Positions 41,091-44,420 of a DNA stretch of 44,420 bases are shown here, piece by piece. Made by a program: the position numbers and the translations under genes. A model generated the notes under the pieces. That model saw only the letters and a program-made list of their open reading frames with translations, did not search any database and was not told where the DNA came from. How positions within the stretch are numbered: the stretch's first letter is position 1; every line of letters begins with the position of its first letter. This DNA is from Spirochaetota bacterium (lineage in GTDB: Bacteria; Spirochaetota; Spirochaetia; DTKZ01). The stretch spans positions 1 to 44,420 of the forward strand of contig JAOABU010000010.1 of the NCBI GenBank assembly GCA_026418195.1. The letters are read 5' to 3'.

Positions 41091-43562
41091 TTAAATAAAT
41101 AGATTCACTTGACTTTTTGAGGCCTCTGATAGGTAAGTTGCCACCCCTCCGATTTCCACTCCCTCCAGGAGTTCTTCTTTTTTAACTCCCATCACATCCA
41201 TCGACATTTGACAAGCTACCAGTTTTACCCCGGATGATAAGGCACTCTGGATCATGGCTTCCAGGCTGTCTACTTGTTTTTGCTTCATTCGGAACCGCAT
41301 CATCTTGGGACCTATACCAGCAAAATGCATTTTTGAAAGCCCTAGCTTTTTGCTGTTCTTGGGGAGCATGAAACCGAACATGCTGGCCATCCAATCTTTC
41401 CGGATTTTTACTTTCTCTGGCTTCTTAATCACTGACAATCCCCAGAAGGTGAAGAACATCGTCACCCTCTTGCCTGCAGAGGCAGCTCCATTGGCAATGA
41501 CGAAACTCGCAAGGGCTCGGTCTAGATCGTTGGAAAATACGATAAGGGTCACCGCTTCTCCGGTTCCTTCGAGAACCTGTGGGGTGGTTTTTACACCCTT
41601 TTCCACGATGGCCCGAATGATTCCTCCCTCTTCCTCGACTCCAATCAGTTTGTTTCCCGTCATGGTACACCAGGCGGCTACGTCTCTTCCGAAACCTGGA
41701 TCCGAGGCCAGTGCAAGGACCCTGTCTCCTACGGATACCGATTCCATTGCTGCTTTCAATTTCATGATCGGCCCCGGGCACTGGAGACCTGTGGTGTCTA
41801 GTTTGGTGATCCGAATGGTGGAGGTTTCTGCTCTCGATCGATCCGGATTGGCTTGATAGATGAGATCATCCTTCCCAATGAAGTCTTTCTCGAAGATATC
41901 CTCGCTGGACTGTTTCTGGGTGGCGATCTGGTAGGTTTTATATCCGCCGGAGAGGTTGAAGATATCAGAATACCCATTCTCTCGAAGGATCCGTTCAGCT
42001 AGATATGCCCTAAGGCCAGCGGCGCAGAATACTACAATGGTTCGGTCTTTGGGGATCTCTGCCAACCGATGTCTCACTTCATAGTGTGGGATATTCACCG
42101 CACCTTCGATGGTTCCAAGTTGGTACTCTTCAGGGGTACGAACGTCTAGAAGGAAGAGAGTACTGAGATCCTTCTCTAGCAGTTCATGCCACTGAATGTG
42201 ACGACTCCGCCCCTTTAGGATATTCTCTGCTACGAACCCTGCCATGTTCACCGGATCCTTAGCAGAGGAGTAGGGTGGAGCATAGGCATGTTCGATTTCA
42301 GTGAGTTCCTGAACCGTTCCGCCATGTCGGAGTACGGTGGCAAAGAGATCGATTCGTTTATCTACCCCTTCATACCCTACGATCTGGGCTCCATAGAGCT
42401 TTCCTGACTCTGGGTGAAAGGTAATTTTGATACTCATTCCTTTCGCCCCTGGATAGTACCCTGCATGGGATGAGGAGTGAATGTTGATAGCCTGGTAGGG
42501 AAGCCCTTCGGATTTGAGGGTTTTTTCCGCTAGTCCCGTGGAGGCCACGGTAAGATCGAACACCTTGGCAATGGCAGTTCCAATAGCGCCCGAGTAGGTT
42601 TTTTGATTCCCATAGATGATGTTGTCTGCTACGATCCTCCCCTGCTTGTTGGCTGGTCCTGCCAAATAGGTGAGGGTAGGTTTACCGGTGATAGGATTGG
42701 GAAACTCGATTGCATCCCCCACTGCATAAATATCGGGGTCCGATGTTTGTAAATATTCGTTTACCTTAATTCCTCCCGTCGTACCAATCTGGAGCCCCGC
42801 TGCTTTGGCAAGTTTAGTATCCGGTCGTACCCCAATGGAGAGGAGAACGAAATCCGTTTCGATCTTACGACCACTTTTTAGAGTAACGGTAAGGTGATCT
42901 TTGGTTCCTTCAAAGGATGCTACCCCATCGTTCAAGTAGAACTCCACCTGTTTCGTCTTCAAGTGTTGATGCACCTCTGCCGCAATTTCATAGTCCACCA
43001 CGTTCATCACCTGTTGCGCCATTTCTACGAGGATTACCTGTAGACCCCGGTTCCTAAAGTTCTCCGCCATTTCCAGGCCAATAAACCCAGCTCCCACGAT
43101 CACTGCCCGTTTGGGTCGTCTGGTATCGATGAAGCCTTTGATTGCATCCGTGTCGGTCACACTCCGAAGGGTGAAGATCCGTTCGTCCTGGATTCCGGGG
43201 ATAGGAGGTCTTACTGGCTCTGCTCCGGGGGAAAGGACGAGCTTGTCATAGGATTCTTCGTACTCTTTTCCTGTAGAAAGATCAGTAACGGTTACCCTTT
43301 TTGCAGTTCGATCTATAGAGGTGACTTCTGAAAAGACCCGGACTTGAACACGAAAATTCCTTTCGAAAGTTTCTTTCGTTACTACAAATAGGTTATTTCG
43401 ATCCCGGATCACCTCTCCGATATAGTAGGGAAGGCCACAATTGGCGTAAGAGATGTATCCTCCCCGTTCGAAAATAAGGATCTCTGCTTTTTCTGAGTTG
43501 CGACGCAATCGCGCTGCTGTTGTCGCTCCACCGGCAACGCCCCCAACGATCACGACTTTCAT
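41091..43562 (-). CDS. CoA-disulphide reductase fused to rhodanese, TusA and DsrE-like domains
   Basis: An 823-residue four-domain sulphur-trafficking protein. Residues 1-445 are a flavin disulphide reductase with FAD motif VIVGGVAGGATTAARLRR, the single active Cys C42 (SYANCGLPYYIG), NAD motif VIVGAGFIGLEMAE and VGDAIEFPNP. Residues of about 455-550 are rhodanese (C513 in VFCAAGLRAYL). Residues of about 583-655 are TusA-like (C595 in GLQCPGPIMKLKAAME). Residues of about 668-823 are DsrE2-like (C784 in LVACQMSMDVMG). The reductase uses NAD(P)H on CoA persulphide/disulphide or polysulphide. The other three pass persulphide sulphur from Cys to Cys. GGGAGG precedes the ATG. The order suggests a sulphane-sulphur relay; direction is unknown. 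Confidence 0.92.
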   Translation of the reverse strand: MKVVIVGGVAGGATTAARLRRNSEKAEILIFERGGYISYANCGLPYYIGEVIRDRNNLFVVTKETFERNFRVQVRVFSEVTSIDRTAKRVTVTDLSTGKEYEESYDKLVLSPGAEPVRPPIPGIQDERIFTLRSVTDTDAIKGFIDTRRPKRAVIVGAGFIGLEMAENFRNRGLQVILVEMAQQVMNVVDYEIAAEVHQHLKTKQVEFYLNDGVASFEGTKDHLTVTLKSGRKIETDFVLLSIGVRPDTKLAKAAGLQIGTTGGIKVNEYLQTSDPDIYAVGDAIEFPNPITGKPTLTYLAGPANKQGRIVADNIIYGNQKTYSGAIGTAIAKVFDLTVASTGLAEKTLKSEGLPYQAINIHSSSHAGYYPGAKGMSIKITFHPESGKLYGAQIVGYEGVDKRIDLFATVLRHGGTVQELTEIEHAYAPPYSSAKDPVNMAGFVAENILKGRSRHIQWHELLEKDLSTLFLLDVRTPEEYQLGTIEGAVNIPHYEVRHRLAEIPKDRTIVVFCAAGLRAYLAERILRENGYSDIFNLSGGYKTYQIATQKQSSEDIFEKDFIGKDDLIYQANPDRSRAETSTIRITKLDTTGLQCPGPIMKLKAAMESVSVGDRVLALASDPGFGRDVAAWCTMTGNKLIGVEEEGGIIRAIVEKGVKTTPQVLEGTGEAVTLIVFSNDLDRALASFVIANGAASAGKRVTMFFTFWGLSVIKKPEKVKIRKDWMASMFGFMLPKNSKKLGLSKMHFAGIGPKMMRFRMKQKQVDSLEAMIQSALSSGVKLVACQMSMDVMGVKKEELLEGVEIGGVATYLSEASKSQVNLFI

Positions 43563-43601
43563 GCAAAACCTCCCAATAGATCTTCTTTTAACGATAAAAA
43601 G

Positions 43602-43629
43602 AGTATCATAGAAGAAATGTATAAGTCAA
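43602..43629 (-). promoter_or_regulatory. Promoter of the CoA-disulphide reductase gene
   Basis: On the minus strand TTGACT (43629-43624), 16 bases, GATACT (43607-43602), with a leader of about 35 bases containing GGGAGG. Confidence 0.55.
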
Positions 43630-43641
43630 TGGGTATATATA

Positions 43642-43663
43642 TAATTTTTTATATAAAAAATTA
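43642..43663. repeat. 22-bp perfect AT palindrome between divergent genes
   Basis: A 22-base perfect inverted repeat made only of A and T (core TTTTTTATATAAAAAA) sits just upstream of the -35 box of the CoA-disulphide reductase gene and about 50 bases before the divergent sensor-like gene. It could be an operator, an intrinsically bent element or a UP-like element. With only A and T, chance palindromes are more likely than usual. Confidence 0.5.
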
Positions 43664-43712
43664 CAAACGGAAGGTAGAATTTTTCATCAGGATCGGTAAA
43701 ATAGTAGGTAAG

Positions 43713-44420
43713 GTGAATAGGTACAGAAAGCGGAGTATTCTATTGATCTTTTTCCTAATCCTTCTATCCCTCCAGTTGGTAGGGTTACCTAAGAAAAAGG
43801 TCCTGATTCTCCATTCCTACAACATTGGGTACGTCTGGACAGACCTCATTGCCATGGGGATGCGATCGGTGTTCCAGGAACATACCCGGGATATCGAGGT
43901 GTACGAAGAGTACTGTGACACCAAGCGTTACCCACCGGATTTCGTGTTTCCCCATATTCGGCAACTCCTGCGTTCAAAATATAAGGCTGATCCACCGGAT
44001 GTAGTGGTTACTTCGGATGACAATGCGCTCGATTTTGCTTTAGGCTTGCGGAAAGAAATATTTCCCAACGCTCCCATCGTATTCTGTGGGGTGAATTACT
44101 ATCATCCTTTCCGTCTGAGGGGAGAGAGGAACATCACCGGCATTGCCGAGAACTTCAACATTCCCCGTACCCTCGATTTGATTCTCATGTTGCACCCGAA
44201 GCTTTCCTACATAACGGTAGTTTCCGATTCAACGGAAACGGGCCGCTACAACACAGCCCGTCTCATGCAAGTGATCCATAACTACGAGAACAAGGTAGAG
44301 TTTCTATTTCTCTTGGAGCGAACCAAGGAAGAGTTGGAAAGAGAACTTCGGGCTCTCCCTCCCAATGGAGTAGTGCTGAACCTATCCTTCTGGAGGGATC
44401 GGTCAGGACGAGTTTTAACG
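43713..44420 (+). CDS. Periplasmic ABC-type substrate-binding/sensor protein (cut by window end)
   Basis: The first 236 codons of a gene running off the window. A basic, hydrophobic N-terminus (MNRYRKRSILLIFFLILLS) is a signal peptide or anchor. It is followed by a two-lobed periplasmic-binding domain (KKVLILHSYNIGYVWTDLIAMGMRSVF, PDVVVTSDDNALDF, PIVFCGVNYYHPF, NITGIAENFNIPRTLDLILMLHPKLSYITVVSD). This subtype, of the ABC sub-bind group, is frequently the sensory head of membrane histidine kinases or GGDEF proteins in spirochaetes. The rest is outside the window, so kinase, cyclase or plain binding protein are all possible. The start is a GTG at 43713; AGGTAAGG just before it may serve as a ribosome site but overlaps closely. 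Confidence 0.7.
   Translation, partial: MNRYRKRSILLIFFLILLSLQLVGLPKKKVLILHSYNIGYVWTDLIAMGMRSVFQEHTRDIEVYEEYCDTKRYPPDFVFPHIRQLLRSKYKADPPDVVVTSDDNALDFALGLRKEIFPNAPIVFCGVNYYHPFRLRGERNITGIAENFNIPRTLDLILMLHPKLSYITVVSDSTETGRYNTARLMQVIHNYENKVEFLFLLERTKEELERELRALPPNGVVLNLSFWRDRSGRVLT

Noticed and set aside
1-44420. tRNA, rRNA, CRISPR arrays, insertion sequences and prophage genes
   Set aside because: None was found on reading: no cloverleaf-like T-arm with acceptor pairing, no regularly spaced repeats, and no transposase or integrase product.

Overview
The window looks like one end of a contig from an anaerobic, fermentative spirochaete of moderate GC content. I infer this from the gene set and cannot search. 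Supporting signs are a substrate-binding protein with a Cys-less signal peptide ending in the spirochaete-like SGGAKEQ, a 63-residue omega-like RNA polymerase subunit, a second RpoD-like sigma factor beside groES (from memory also seen in Treponema), and long MinD-like and cyclic-nucleotide-binding proteins. Acetate kinase, pyruvate phosphate dikinase, an Nfn-type transhydrogenase and a ferredoxin-thioredoxin reductase catalytic chain point to anaerobic metabolism. Positions 5-37 are an Illumina Nextera adapter left in the assembly, so the biological sequence begins near position 38.

Layout. 83-8740: nucleotide-sugar-type epimerase, acetate kinase, PIN-PhoH ATPase, a MinD-like ATPase with a large unknown C-terminal half, acyl-CoA ligase and aspartokinase. 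8853-16407: a DinG helicase with an N-terminal JAB/RadC-like domain, groES, a SEC-C protein, a sigma-70-family factor behind a near-perfect sigma-54 promoter, and ppdK. 16474-25790: a carbohydrate region with galM, a cupin, a mandelate-racemase-type dehydratase, a truncated sialate/ketodeoxy-acid aldolase, a FadR-type GntR regulator with two tandem operators, a split transketolase and a sugar ABC importer without its ATPase. 25843-30101: a redox cluster of NfnA, NfnB, a dihydroorotate-dehydrogenase-like protein and a nitroreductase-like protein. 30113-35902: an alarmone-synthetase/TPR protein, speD-speE, glyA and a double cNMP-binding regulator. 35905-44420: ferredoxin-thioredoxin reductase chain plus glutaredoxin, RlpA, a HAD phosphatase, an RlmI-type methyltransferase, an rpoZ-miaA-YkgJ operon, a four-domain CoA-disulfide reductase/rhodanese/TusA/DsrE protein, and the start of a periplasmic-binding sensor protein cut by the window end.

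Three observations stand out. First, many first-in-operon genes have no Shine-Dalgarno sequence but a -35/N17/-10 promoter whose -10 box ends only 6-7 bases before the ATG (phoH, dinG, glyA, the HAD gene, rpoZ, probably rlmI). That predicts leaderless mRNAs and decides several start codons. Second, the sigma-70-like factor has a TGGCATG-N4-TTGCA promoter placed so that transcription would begin right at its ribosome binding site. This resembles the RpoN-RpoS cascade of Borrelia. Third, the aldolase of the sugar-acid operon has lost its catalytic N-terminal half, while the operators and the regulator beside it look intact.

No tRNA, rRNA, CRISPR array, insertion sequence or riboswitch was recognised. 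No gene-free stretch exceeds 300 bases; the longest is 17977-18263, which holds one possible small gene.
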